A model generated the notes under the pieces. That model was given only the letters and a program-made list of their open reading frames with translations. It had not been told where the DNA came from and made no database searches. A program made the translations under genes and the position numbers. A stretch of 9,974 nt of DNA, taken from assembly GCA_022712775.1 (NCBI GenBank), contig JAFLJZ010000249.1:1-9974 (forward strand). The letters are read 5' to 3'. How positions within the stretch are numbered: the stretch's first letter is position 1; each line of letters opens with the position of its first letter. The DNA comes from Sulfurimonas sp. (lineage in GTDB: Bacteria; Campylobacterota; Campylobacteria; Campylobacterales; Sulfurimonadaceae). Shown here one piece after another: positions 1 to 6,880 of the stretch.

Positions 1-14
1 TAAAAATTATAACT

Positions 15-54
15 TATCTGAAATCAGATTTCAACTTTTTTAACAATTAAAAAA
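15..54 (-). terminator. Possible weak terminator: two short inverted repeats after the flavoprotein operon
   Basis: Two inverted repeats lie just past the stop of the small gene that ends at 60. One has arms of eight A/T bases at 36-43 and 47-54 around a 3-base CAA loop. The other is ATCTGA at 16-21 facing TCAGAT at 24-29. Either could fold in the minus-strand transcript, but the first stem has no G-C pairs and the second has a very tight loop. No long U-tract follows the second stem. Termination is therefore an inference from position. A gene lying left of the window could use the same structures. Confidence 0.3.
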
Positions 55-59
55 TTAAA

Positions 60-371
60 TTAGCTGCTTTTGTGGGAATCTGCAAGTGGCTCTAAAATAA
101 ATAATTCTTCTGATGACTGACGGTGAAGTATTTTTTGAAAAATTTCTTTTGAATTTTGAGGGTCATAGCCTATCGCTTGAATTTGATCTTTTTTAGAGAT
201 GATTTTGCAATTATTAGCTATGGAGTATAAAGTCATATCCATTCCGCTATCACCTTCATGTATTGGAGCATGTTTTAGTATAAATATGCTTGGGCAACCT
301 AAAGTTTTTTTAGTAACATAATCTGCGCAAGAAAGGCTAAAAGCTAGAAGTAAAGTAAGTATGTATTTCAT
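60..371 (-). CDS. Small exported hypothetical protein (possible lipoprotein)
   Basis: 103 residues, not a family I recognise. The N-terminus is a clear export signal: Lys2, a hydrophobic stretch at about 4-13, then Ser-Leu-Ser-Cys-Ala at 12-16. It could be cut by signal peptidase I after Ala16 (Ser at -3, Ala at -1), or lipidated at Cys15 with an imperfect lipobox (Ser rather than Leu at -3). The mature part has cysteines at 26 and 54 that could pair in the periplasm; no transmembrane segment follows. The ATG has an AGGGA-type ribosome site 6-7 bases upstream. It lies 30 bases after the flavoprotein stop on the same strand, so the two are probably cotranscribed, but nothing else links their functions. 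The signal peptide and clean start argue for a real gene. Confidence 0.65.
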   Translation of the reverse strand: MKYILTLLLAFSLSCADYVTKKTLGCPSIFILKHAPIHEGDSGMDMTLYSIANNCKIISKKDQIQAIGYDPQNSKEIFQKILHRQSSEELFILEPLADSHKSS

Positions 372-401
372 TGTTTATCCCTATTATTTAAATTGAAAAG
401 A

Positions 402-1550
402 TTATAGCTTATTTAGTGCTTTTGCACAAACAACACCACTTGAGAAAGCCCACTGAAAATTATATCCACCAAGCTCACCTGTAACATCAACAACTTCACC
501 TATAAAAAATAGGTTTTGAACTTTTTTAGATTCTAGTGTATTATGATGTACTTCATCTGCAATGACACCACCACGAGAAACTTCAGCCTTTGTAAAACCA
601 AAATTACCTGCTGGTGCAAAATCATAAGCATGGATTTTTTCTAATTTTTCTTTTATTTTTGGTGTGATTTTTCTACATTCTATATCTTGTACATCTAAGG
701 CTTTTAAGATTGCTTTTGATAGTCTTTTGGCTAAGGGAATCGCTGAACTTAAAAGCTTTTTACTATTTTTAGTAAGCGCAAAAATATTATCATTTGGAAG
801 AAAATTTATGATTATATTTCCCTTCCTCCAGTATAAAGATGCTGAAAGAACCGAAGGTCCACTTATTCCCTTATGTGCAAAAAGCATGTCTTCTTTTAAG
901 AGTTTATCATCCACTTTAATATGCACATAACAACTAAGACCCGAAAGCTCTTTCACCCAAGCTTGTGCAGGTTGGAGTGTCATTCCTACAAGTGCTGGAG
1001 TAAACTCCTTTACCTTTATATCAAAAGACTTGGCTATGTCTAGTCCTATCTCTGTAGCACCGAGTGTTTTAAAACTTTTTCCACCTGTCGCTATGACTAG
1101 TTTTTTTGCTTTGTATATCGCTGTAGAAGTTTTCACTTCAAATACCTCATCTACTTTTTCAACTTTTTGAATCATAGTATTTAGTATGATTTCAGCATGG
1201 CGTGATTGCTTCTTTAAGATGTTTATAATCTCATCCGAAGAATCACGACAAAAGTAATAACGATTTTTTCGAATTACAGGTGAGAGTTTATTTCTCTCTA
1301 AAAAATCAAGTAAATCATCCTTTGAAAATATCTTAAGTGCATGTGATACCAACTTAGAATCACCATCAAAATTATCTACACTCACATCTACACTTGTGAT
1401 GTTACATTTTCCACCACCAGATATTTTGAGTTTACTTGCAAGTTTTGCATTATTATCAATGATTCCAACATTTAAAGAAGATTTGAGATGTGATGCACAC
1501 ATCAAACTACTAGCCCCACCACCGAGGAATAAAACATCATATATTTTCAT
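402..1550 (-). CDS. YhiN/HI0933-type NAD(P)/FAD-dependent flavoprotein (BaiN-like)
   Basis: 382 residues, close to the usual 390-400 of the HI0933/YhiN/BaiN family (cytosolic FAD proteins, mostly of unknown substrate). Visible family marks: the N-terminal dinucleotide-binding turn GGGASS at 10-15, GGGKCN at 45-50 followed by Thr52, ATGG at 154-157, FAHKGISGP at 224-232, GGV at 327-329, and the C-terminal FAD-contacting stretch at 349-372 (GEVVD, then GELGGYNFQWA). The family name BaiN comes from a proposed role in bile-acid dehydroxylation in gut clostridia; that activity should not be assumed here. It is divergent from rimO, with 52 bases between the starts. The ATG has no strong Shine-Dalgarno and a TATAAT sits 7 bases upstream, so a leaderless or very short leader is possible. 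All core motifs are intact. Confidence 0.9.
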   Translation of the reverse strand: MKIYDVLFLGGGASSLMCASHLKSSLNVGIIDNNAKLASKLKISGGGKCNITSVDVSVDNFDGDSKLVSHALKIFSKDDLLDFLERNKLSPVIRKNRYYFCRDSSDEIINILKKQSRHAEIILNTMIQKVEKVDEVFEVKTSTAIYKAKKLVIATGGKSFKTLGATEIGLDIAKSFDIKVKEFTPALVGMTLQPAQAWVKELSGLSCYVHIKVDDKLLKEDMLFAHKGISGPSVLSASLYWRKGNIIINFLPNDNIFALTKNSKKLLSSAIPLAKRLSKAILKALDVQDIECRKITPKIKEKLEKIHAYDFAPAGNFGFTKAEVSRGGVIADEVHHNTLESKKVQNLFFIGEVVDVTGELGGYNFQWAFSSGVVCAKALNKL

Positions 1551-1602
1551 CTTGACATTATACGATATAATACGAAATAATTTAAATATAAAAGTAGTAA
1601 AT
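1551..1602. promoter_or_regulatory. Divergent promoter region between the flavoprotein gene and rimO
   Basis: All 52 bases between the two start codons. For rimO (plus), TATAAT at 1566-1571 is a good -10 box, giving a start near 1578 and a leader of about 25 bases. No -35 box lies at the right distance, which is common in this phylum. For the flavoprotein (minus), TATAAT at 1557-1562 or TATTAT at 1567-1572 could act as -10; the first would give a leaderless transcript. The two -10 elements interleave, so the promoters may compete. ATACGA occurs twice, at 1560-1565 and 1570-1575, exactly one helical turn apart. Confidence 0.5.
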
Positions 1603-2916
1603 ATGGGTAATAAACTTCACATCGTATCTTTAGGATGCACAAAAAATCTTGTTGACACAGAAGTAATGATGGGTAAACTTCAAAACTTTGAGTTGACAGA
1701 TGACAGTACTGATGCAGATGTAATCATTGTAAACACATGTGGATTTATTGATGCAGCAAAAGAAGAATCAGTAAATACTGTTCTTTCACTCCATGATGCC
1801 AGAAAAGAAGATTCTGTTCTTGTAATGGCGGGATGTTTAAGTGAGCGATACAAAGATGATTTAATGGAGCAAATTCCAGAGGTTGATATTTTTACTGGTG
1901 TTGGTGATTATGACCATATAGATGAACTTCTTATAGAAAAGAAAAGTCGTTTTTCTGATGAAGTATATCTTATAGATGGAGCGGAACGTGTTGTAACAGG
2001 TTCTACATATCATGCGTATATAAAGCTTTCAGAAGGCTGTAACCAAACGTGTAGCTTTTGTGCGATTCCATCATTTAAGGGTAAGCTAAACTCTCGTGAT
2101 TTGGATTCTATTGCTAAAGAAGTTGAAGGTCTTGTAAAAAAAGGTTACTACGATTTTTCTTTTGTTTCTCAAGATTCAAGTTCATTTTTACGTGACCAAA
2201 ACATCAAAGATGGTTTATCTCTTTTAATCCAAAGAATCGAACTTATAGACGGTGTGAAGTCTGCTAGAATCTTATACCTCTATCCAAGTACAACAACAAT
2301 TGCACTCCTAAAAAACATCGCAAAAAGTAAGATTTTTCATAACTATTTCGATATGCCGATTCAGCACATCAATGATGATATGCTTCGTATGATGAAAAGA
2401 GGTTTTGGTAAAGATAAAACACTTGAACTTCTTAACTTTATGAGAAAGCTTCCAAACTCTTTTGTAAGAACAAGCTTCATCGTTGGGCACCCAAATGAAA
2501 CGCAAGAGATGTTTGATGAGATGTGCGATTTTGCACAAAACTTTGGCTTTGATAGAATCAATGTTTTTTCATATTCTGATGAAGAAACAACTTCAGCTTA
2601 CGACATGGAAGATAAAATAGATGCAGACACAATTGCACAGCGTGCTGAAATTTTAGGTGCGATTACAAACGAATGTATGCAAAAATCTTTATCAGCAGAA
2701 GTGGGTCAAGATATTGAACTTATTATTGATGGGCAAAGTGATGAACATGAGTATCTTTTAAGTGCTAGAAAAACTATCTGGGCACCTGAGATTGATGGTG
2801 AAATTTATATAAATGATAGAACAAAAGATCAAGATTTAACATATGGAAAAATTTATAAAGCAAAAGTAACTGAGTTAGTTGGAAATATTCTAACTGCCAC
2901 TGTGGATAATGCTTAA
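1603..2916 (+). CDS. rimO: Ribosomal protein S12 methylthiotransferase RimO
   Basis: 437 residues, normal for RimO, a cytosolic radical-SAM enzyme that methylthiolates the conserved Asp of ribosomal protein S12. The N-terminal UPF0004 domain opens with SLGCTKNLVDTE, a RimO signature, and supplies the auxiliary Fe-S cysteines 12, 46 and 78. The radical-SAM domain carries CNQTCSFC (Cys146, 150, 153). The C-terminal TRAM domain, about 365-437, contains APEIDG, which separates RimO from MiaB. The frame stays open 69 codons upstream, but that stretch overlaps the divergent flavoprotein gene; the ATG at 1603 puts Cys12 where the family has it and follows a TATAAT box. The ribosome site is weak. The 3' end overlaps tilS by 8 bases, so the pair should be cotranscribed and translationally coupled. 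Confidence 0.95.
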   Translation: MGNKLHIVSLGCTKNLVDTEVMMGKLQNFELTDDSTDADVIIVNTCGFIDAAKEESVNTVLSLHDARKEDSVLVMAGCLSERYKDDLMEQIPEVDIFTGVGDYDHIDELLIEKKSRFSDEVYLIDGAERVVTGSTYHAYIKLSEGCNQTCSFCAIPSFKGKLNSRDLDSIAKEVEGLVKKGYYDFSFVSQDSSSFLRDQNIKDGLSLLIQRIELIDGVKSARILYLYPSTTTIALLKNIAKSKIFHNYFDMPIQHINDDMLRMMKRGFGKDKTLELLNFMRKLPNSFVRTSFIVGHPNETQEMFDEMCDFAQNFGFDRINVFSYSDEETTSAYDMEDKIDADTIAQRAEILGAITNECMQKSLSAEVGQDIELIIDGQSDEHEYLLSARKTIWAPEIDGEIYINDRTKDQDLTYGKIYKAKVTELVGNILTATVDNA

Positions 2917-3904
2917 ACAATCTTCAGTCCAAAAACTACGAGGAGAAAAAAATCTTCTCGCTTTTTCAGCTGGTGGTGATTCTACTGCCCTTTTCTTTTT
3001 ACTTCAAGAACAAAATATAAACTTTGATATAGCCATAGTAGACTATAATATTCGAGAACAAAGCAAGCAAGAAGTAGCCTATGCTCAAGAATTAGCACAA
3101 AAGTACAATCTTACTTGTCATCTCTTTAATGCTCCAAGTATTTCTACAAACTTCGAATCACAAGCACGAAAAATTCGTTATGATTTTTTTGAAGAACTTA
3201 TAGAGAATCATAACTATAATAACCTACTAACAGGACACCATTTAGGTGATAGGTTTGAATGGATGTTGATGCAATTTTGCAAGGGTGCTGGATGTGTTGA
3301 ACTATCAGGAATGTCTGAGGTACAACTAAGACAAAACTATACCCTTGTTCGTCCACTATTGGATCTCGATAAAGCAGAGTTACTTGAGTATCTAAGATTA
3401 AATACTATCAAGTACTTTGAAGATGAAACAAACCTAGATCAAAATATAAAAAGAAACTCATTTCGTCATTTTCACACCCAACCACTCTTAGAAAAATACT
3501 CAGTTGGAATCAAAAAAAGTTTTAAGTATCTCGATGAAGATAAAAAAATATTAGTACAAGATATAAAAATAATCTCTTCTAAAGAGTTAAGTTACTTTAA
3601 AAGCTCTCTAAGTATTCGTGCTGATATTATTGCTATAGACAAACACTTAAAAACACTTTCATATCTTCTAAGTGCAAGTGAAAGAGAACTTTTAAAACAT
3701 GAAAAGACTATCGTAGTAGGAAGAAAGTTTGTTGTAAACCAAGAGCATACTTATGTTTTTATTATTCCATTTAAGCGTAAACAAATTACAATGTCAAAAG
3801 AGTTCAAAGAGAGATGTAGAATCTTAAAGATAGATACAAAACTACGTCCTTATCTCTATGAAAATAAAGAGACTTTTTTAGAGATTCAAAAATTACTTAA
3901 CTGA
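2909..3904 (+). CDS. tilS: tRNA(Ile)-lysidine synthase TilS, short form
   Basis: 331 residues. TilS uses ATP and lysine to turn C34 of the CAU-anticodon tRNA-Ile into lysidine, so that it reads AUA and is charged with Ile instead of Met; it is usually essential. The N-type ATP pyrophosphatase loop is SAGGDS at 20-25 (canonical SGGxDS). Other family blocks are QARKIRYDFF at 85-94, TGHHLGDRFEW at 108-118, GAGCVELSGM at 126-135, VRPLLDLDKAEL at 147-158, and EDETNLDQNIKRNSFRH at 171-187. The canonical HHxDDQxET block is changed here (Gly113, Arg115, Trp118), which may be normal for this phylum. The protein is about 100 residues shorter than the E. coli enzyme, so the C-terminal domains are reduced. 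It starts inside rimO and ends in a 12-base tail-to-tail overlap with the PilO-like gene. Confidence 0.93.
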   Translation: MLKQSSVQKLRGEKNLLAFSAGGDSTALFFLLQEQNINFDIAIVDYNIREQSKQEVAYAQELAQKYNLTCHLFNAPSISTNFESQARKIRYDFFEELIENHNYNNLLTGHHLGDRFEWMLMQFCKGAGCVELSGMSEVQLRQNYTLVRPLLDLDKAELLEYLRLNTIKYFEDETNLDQNIKRNSFRHFHTQPLLEKYSVGIKKSFKYLDEDKKILVQDIKIISSKELSYFKSSLSIRADIIAIDKHLKTLSYLLSASERELLKHEKTIVVGRKFVVNQEHTYVFIIPFKRKQITMSKEFKERCRILKIDTKLRPYLYENKETFLEIQKLLN

Positions 3905-4447
3905 AATTTCTTCACTTGTATTTGTATCTGGAGCAATACCATAAACTTTCATTGTAAAACTTGAACGAATAAATTGCTTTTCTCTTTTAAAATTTATTGG
4001 AAAATTTATGCTGATAATCCAATCGCTTTTATTAACTGCGTCTAAAAAGTCATAAAAACTTTTTGGAGAATCGATTGCTGAAGTCGTTTGGACCTCATAA
4101 ACACTAAATAAATGTTCATTATCTAATTCCACTTTTGGAGATACTGTTAATGAGTTAAAATGCTCTGTATGTATCTTTTGGAATCTCTGTGCATTAAATT
4201 CTGTATCAAAGGCTTTAATAATATTTCTATTTTCACTTTTTAGTTCTGTATGTTGCTCTAAAATTTCATCTCTAAAATCTTCATACTTTCTAAGTTCCAT
4301 TGTTTCTTTGTTTAATGCTGCTTTGATATTTCTATACTCTTTTCCCTCTGGGATTAAAAGTCCAAAAGCAAAAATAAGTACAAAAATAAAAAGAAAGACA
4401 GATAATGCTAATAAATAAATATTTTGTCTTGAGATATTAATCTTCAT
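3893..4447 (-). CDS. PilO-like inner-membrane platform protein
   Basis: 184 residues from the ATG at 4447. A GTG at 4453 (two residues longer) is the alternative; an A/G-rich AGGAAGAAGAGAG stretch just upstream could serve either, and I prefer the ATG. The layout is that of PilO/GspM: short cytoplasmic N-terminus, one membrane segment at about 11-32, a charged coiled-coil region at about 35-80, then a periplasmic alpha/beta domain at about 82-172 with the strand-helix-strand-strand order of the PilO ferredoxin-like fold (FYDFLDAVNKSDWIISI at 131-147 is the helix leading into a strand). Assignment rests on shape and on the PilN-like gene just upstream, whose 3' end overlaps it. PilO pairs with PilN to link the cytoplasmic PilM ring to the secretin in pili; competence or type II secretion proteins have the same design. 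No PilP gene follows; tilS converges instead. Confidence 0.62.
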   Translation of the reverse strand: MKINISRQNIYLLALSVFLFIFVLIFAFGLLIPEGKEYRNIKAALNKETMELRKYEDFRDEILEQHTELKSENRNIIKAFDTEFNAQRFQKIHTEHFNSLTVSPKVELDNEHLFSVYEVQTTSAIDSPKSFYDFLDAVNKSDWIISINFPINFKREKQFIRSSFTMKVYGIAPDTNTSEEISVK

Positions 4448-5003
4448 ATTCACTCTCTTCTTCCTCAGGTATATCTTCCTCTCGAAGCATAATATCTTCT
4501 TCTTTATCTATGTAGTTTGTTGAAACAAACCGTACCCATCCATTTTGAGCAGGATAAAAACTACTATAAGTACGATGAAAAATAGAGCGAAGAGGAGCTT
4601 GAAGCATAAAGTTATAAACATCTTTGTTCGGCGTTATTCCATATAAAATCAACCCATCTTCAAGTAAGTTTGCTTCTGAGAGTGTAATCCTCTGTGGAAC
4701 AAGATCAAACATATTTGTAATAGAATCTTTGAGTACTGTATTTTTAGTAAAGATATTTTCTGCAAGTATATTTTCTTCTTGAATAAAAATTATTCTACTT
4801 TGGATCATATCTATTTCTGTATATGTCATCTCTAGTTTTTCACTTATAGATATTCTTTCTTGTGTAAATCTATAATCCTTAAAAAGTAAGAAAAAATATG
4901 TTAAAAATAGCATGGAAAGTGTGATTCCAAAAAAGACTGCTAACAAGTACATTTCAGGTGTTAGTACTGATTTTTTTCTTGGTTTTATATAGCTATATTT
5001 CAT
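4437..5003 (-). CDS. PilN-like inner-membrane platform protein with acidic C-terminal tail
   Basis: 188 residues. The N-terminal 15 residues are cytoplasmic and basic (Lys2, Lys7, Arg9, Lys10, Lys11), followed by one membrane segment at about 18-41, a coiled-coil-prone region at about 45-82, and a periplasmic domain. The stretch 101-145 (VPQRITLSEANLLEDGLIL, then YGITPN and a helix) matches the PilN pattern in which a hydrophobic strand pair is followed by G-x-(A/T)-P-(S/N) and a helix. The last 23 residues are strongly acidic (REEDIPEEEESEYED), which is not typical. The INLLP-type motif by which PilN grips PilM is absent; KPRKK occupies that region. The start ATG overlaps the PilM-like stop as ATGA, and its end overlaps the PilO-like gene, so the three should be made together. 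A GspL-C-terminal or Campylobacter Cts competence protein is the main alternative. Confidence 0.66.
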   Translation of the reverse strand: MKYSYIKPRKKSVLTPEMYLLAVFFGITLSMLFLTYFFLLFKDYRFTQERISISEKLEMTYTEIDMIQSRIIFIQEENILAENIFTKNTVLKDSITNMFDLVPQRITLSEANLLEDGLILYGITPNKDVYNFMLQAPLRSIFHRTYSSFYPAQNGWVRFVSTNYIDKEEDIMLREEDIPEEEESEYED

Positions 5004-6028
5004 GAAAGTTCCATCTTTGCTATTTCACAAACTTCAACTGCTAAATCTATATGTCTGATATAAACATTTAAAAACATCTCTTCTTCTAAATACTTTTTCA
5101 AATCACTACTAACACCTATAGAATCAGCTATATAAACATTTTCAACAAATTCACTAGCAAACTTATCATCTCTATAAAAACTATTTACTGCACTCTGGAT
5201 TAGAACAAATCTTTGATAATCTTTATTTAACCCGTGTGATTCTTCTATAGGATATTCTTCTGCATCTTCTCGATCTGCAAGTTCTTCTTCAACATCTTTT
5301 GTCTCCGAGAATTCATCTATATCTTCAATAGAATCAAGATCAGCTATATCACCAAAATCATCTAGTTCATCTATGTCATCAATAGTATCAATATCATCAA
5401 GGTCTATACTATCTTCGTCGTCAAGGTCTATATCCTGCAGGTCCATATCCTCGTCATCAAGAAGCATATCTTCAGTTTCAAGTTCTGAGTGTACATCTAT
5501 ATAATCACCAAATAATAATTCTGAGTTATTAAATATACTTAAACTTATAGCGCCTTCTTCTACCAAAATAAACATCGCTAAATGTGTATCTATTTTGTCT
5601 TTAAAAAAGGAAGCTAAAATAAGAAATGGAGAAAAAATAAAATCTATCCCTGTCTTTTCATATACTTTTTCAATCTCATAAATATCACTTATTGCAGTGT
5701 AGTATGTCCACTTCTTTTCATAGCATTTATACTCACTCCCACTAACATCCACAAAATAGTTGATTTTTTGTTTCGAACAGGTTGGAATCACACCCTGAGA
5801 AGTTGAGTTATCAAGAATAGATATATAATAAAAAGGAGTTTCATTTGTATATGAATGGATAAACGCATACATCTCAGAACTAAGATATTTTGTATCAAAT
5901 TCTTTTTCGCTTCCATTTACAACACCTTTATTATTAAGCATTTCTATATAAATAGTTGTTTTAGAATCAGCGATAACTATGTTTACAAGTACTTTTAAGT
6001 AGAGTATTTCATATAGTTTTTTAAGCAT
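5000..6028 (-). CDS. PilM-like (degenerate actin-fold) protein with acidic insertion
   Basis: 342 residues without a membrane segment or signal, so cytoplasmic. Residues 13-36 form a strand-turn-strand as in the first actin-fold subdomain, 151-176 (AMFILVEEGAISLSIFNNSELLFGD, in part) resemble the PilM strand hairpin, and 270-335 match the PilM C-terminus: a helix (YQRFVLIQSAVNSFY) followed by NVYIADSIG-x3-DL-x3-LEEEM and a final V-Y-I strand. Clear nucleotide-binding phosphate loops are not visible, so ATP binding is doubtful. Residues about 182-264 are a block in which a little over half the residues are Asp or Glu, with a loose DIDxxDD-type repeat and almost no Lys or Arg. PilM recruits PilN at the cytoplasmic face of pilus machines. 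The ATG lies 18 bases after the recombinase stop and has only a distant AAGAGAG ribosome site. The call depends on fold pattern plus the PilN/PilO-like partners; CtsX/CtsR-type competence proteins are possible relatives. Confidence 0.55.
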   Translation of the reverse strand: MLKKLYEILYLKVLVNIVIADSKTTIYIEMLNNKGVVNGSEKEFDTKYLSSEMYAFIHSYTNETPFYYISILDNSTSQGVIPTCSKQKINYFVDVSGSEYKCYEKKWTYYTAISDIYEIEKVYEKTGIDFIFSPFLILASFFKDKIDTHLAMFILVEEGAISLSIFNNSELLFGDYIDVHSELETEDMLLDDEDMDLQDIDLDDEDSIDLDDIDTIDDIDELDDFGDIADLDSIEDIDEFSETKDVEEELADREDAEEYPIEESHGLNKDYQRFVLIQSAVNSFYRDDKFASEFVENVYIADSIGVSSDLKKYLEEEMFLNVYIRHIDLAVEVCEIAKMELS

Positions 6029-6046
6029 ATTAATTTTGCACTCTCT

Positions 6047-6880
6047 TTAGTCCAATGCGCATAGTGGATGTGCTTTATTATAGTTTTTCTGCTTCAACGA
6101 GCTACCTAATTTTGTATATATTTGTGTTGTAGCCATAGAAGAATGTCCTAGTAATTCACTTACATCAGAAATTCTCGCGCTATTATTTAGTAGTGCTGTT
6201 GCAAAGGAGTGACGAAGCTGATGTGGCGTAACTTTCAAGGCAACCCTTTTAAAGACTTTAGTAATCGTATATCTTAAACTATTTTCGCTTAATTTTTCGC
6301 CATTTTTTTCAAAAATAAATTTTTTTATCTCATTTTTACTCAAATATTCATCTATTAACTCTTTTGTATGCTTTAAAAGTGGTATATCTCTTTGCTTCTT
6401 GCCCTTACCTAAAACTCGTATCCACTCTGAAGATATATCTTCTGTTGTAAGTGAAGAGAGTTCTGAGATTCTCAAACCTAAGGTATATAAAATAGTAATA
6501 ATGAGTTTCTCTTGTAGGGTGGTTTTTTCTAGAGCTTGAAGAATCTTTGTATGCGAAATAGGTTTCGGTAGTGTTTTAGCAACTTTTATAGCATCATCTG
6601 CTTTTAAAATACAGACAAGCCCATCTTCTTTTAAGTACTTCACAAATGTTCTTAAAGCACTCAATTTTTTTGAAATAGTTTTTGCATTTAAATGAGCGAT
6701 TTTTATTCTATATGCCATCAAGTCGATAATCAAAATATTGTTTTCTTCAACAACCTTAACATAGTTAGAAGATTCACGTAATGTTTCATCGTAACTTTTA
6801 ATTGTTAAATCAGAGTAGCCTCTTAAGTTTTCTAAAGATTCTAAAAAGTGAGTTTTATATGTTTCGATTAACTTTTTCAA
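6047..6880 (-). CDS. Tyrosine recombinase/integrase of the Xer type
   Basis: 277 residues from the TTG at 6880. It has a SAM-like DNA-binding N-domain (ENLRGYSDLTIKSYDETL at about 17-34, later an LRTFVKYL helix) and a complete catalytic domain: Arg137 in LGLRISEL, Lys159 in LGKGKKQR, His220 and Arg223 in TPHQLRHSF, His246 in LLGHSS, and nucleophile Tyr255 in TTQIYT. The ending NKAHPL resembles the HPRA tail of XerC/XerD. There is no ATG near the start. The frame extends to a TTG at 6922 with an AAGG site 6 bases upstream, which would overlap the upstream gene by 68 bases; TTG 6880 (GAG about 7 bases upstream, 26-base overlap) fits XerD N-termini better. GTG 6913 and TTG 6892 are also possible. 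Probable role: chromosome dimer resolution at dif, but membership in the XerH class is unproven. No att or IS sequence flanks it, so a mobile integrase is unlikely. Confidence 0.88.
   Translation of the reverse strand: MKKLIETYKTHFLESLENLRGYSDLTIKSYDETLRESSNYVKVVEENNILIIDLMAYRIKIAHLNAKTISKKLSALRTFVKYLKEDGLVCILKADDAIKVAKTLPKPISHTKILQALEKTTLQEKLIITILYTLGLRISELSSLTTEDISSEWIRVLGKGKKQRDIPLLKHTKELIDEYLSKNEIKKFIFEKNGEKLSENSLRYTITKVFKRVALKVTPHQLRHSFATALLNNSARISDVSELLGHSSMATTQIYTKLGSSLKQKNYNKAHPLCALD

Noticed and set aside
664..930. Plus-strand open frame of 88 codons
   Set aside because: It is antisense to the well-supported flavoprotein gene, with low-complexity composition and no family motif.
1552..1571. 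Perfect TTGACA followed by TATAAT as a canonical promoter for rimO
   Set aside because: The spacer is only 8 bases instead of about 17, so the TTGACA cannot be the -35 partner of that -10 box. Only the -10 was kept.
1396..1602. In-frame extension of rimO 69 codons upstream of 1603
   Set aside because: It overlaps the intact divergent flavoprotein gene, contains the promoter region, and would displace Cys12 from its normal family position. RimO at 437 residues already has the usual length.
2308..2561. Two overlapping minus-strand open frames inside rimO
   Set aside because: Both lie inside the radical-SAM domain of rimO in other frames, with no ribosome site and no recognisable protein features.
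5237..5485. Tandem repeat array or CRISPR-like pattern in the GAT/GAC-rich stretch
   Set aside because: Repeats are short, imperfect and in frame with a coding sequence, and there are no fixed-length spacers; they reflect Asp-rich protein sequence.
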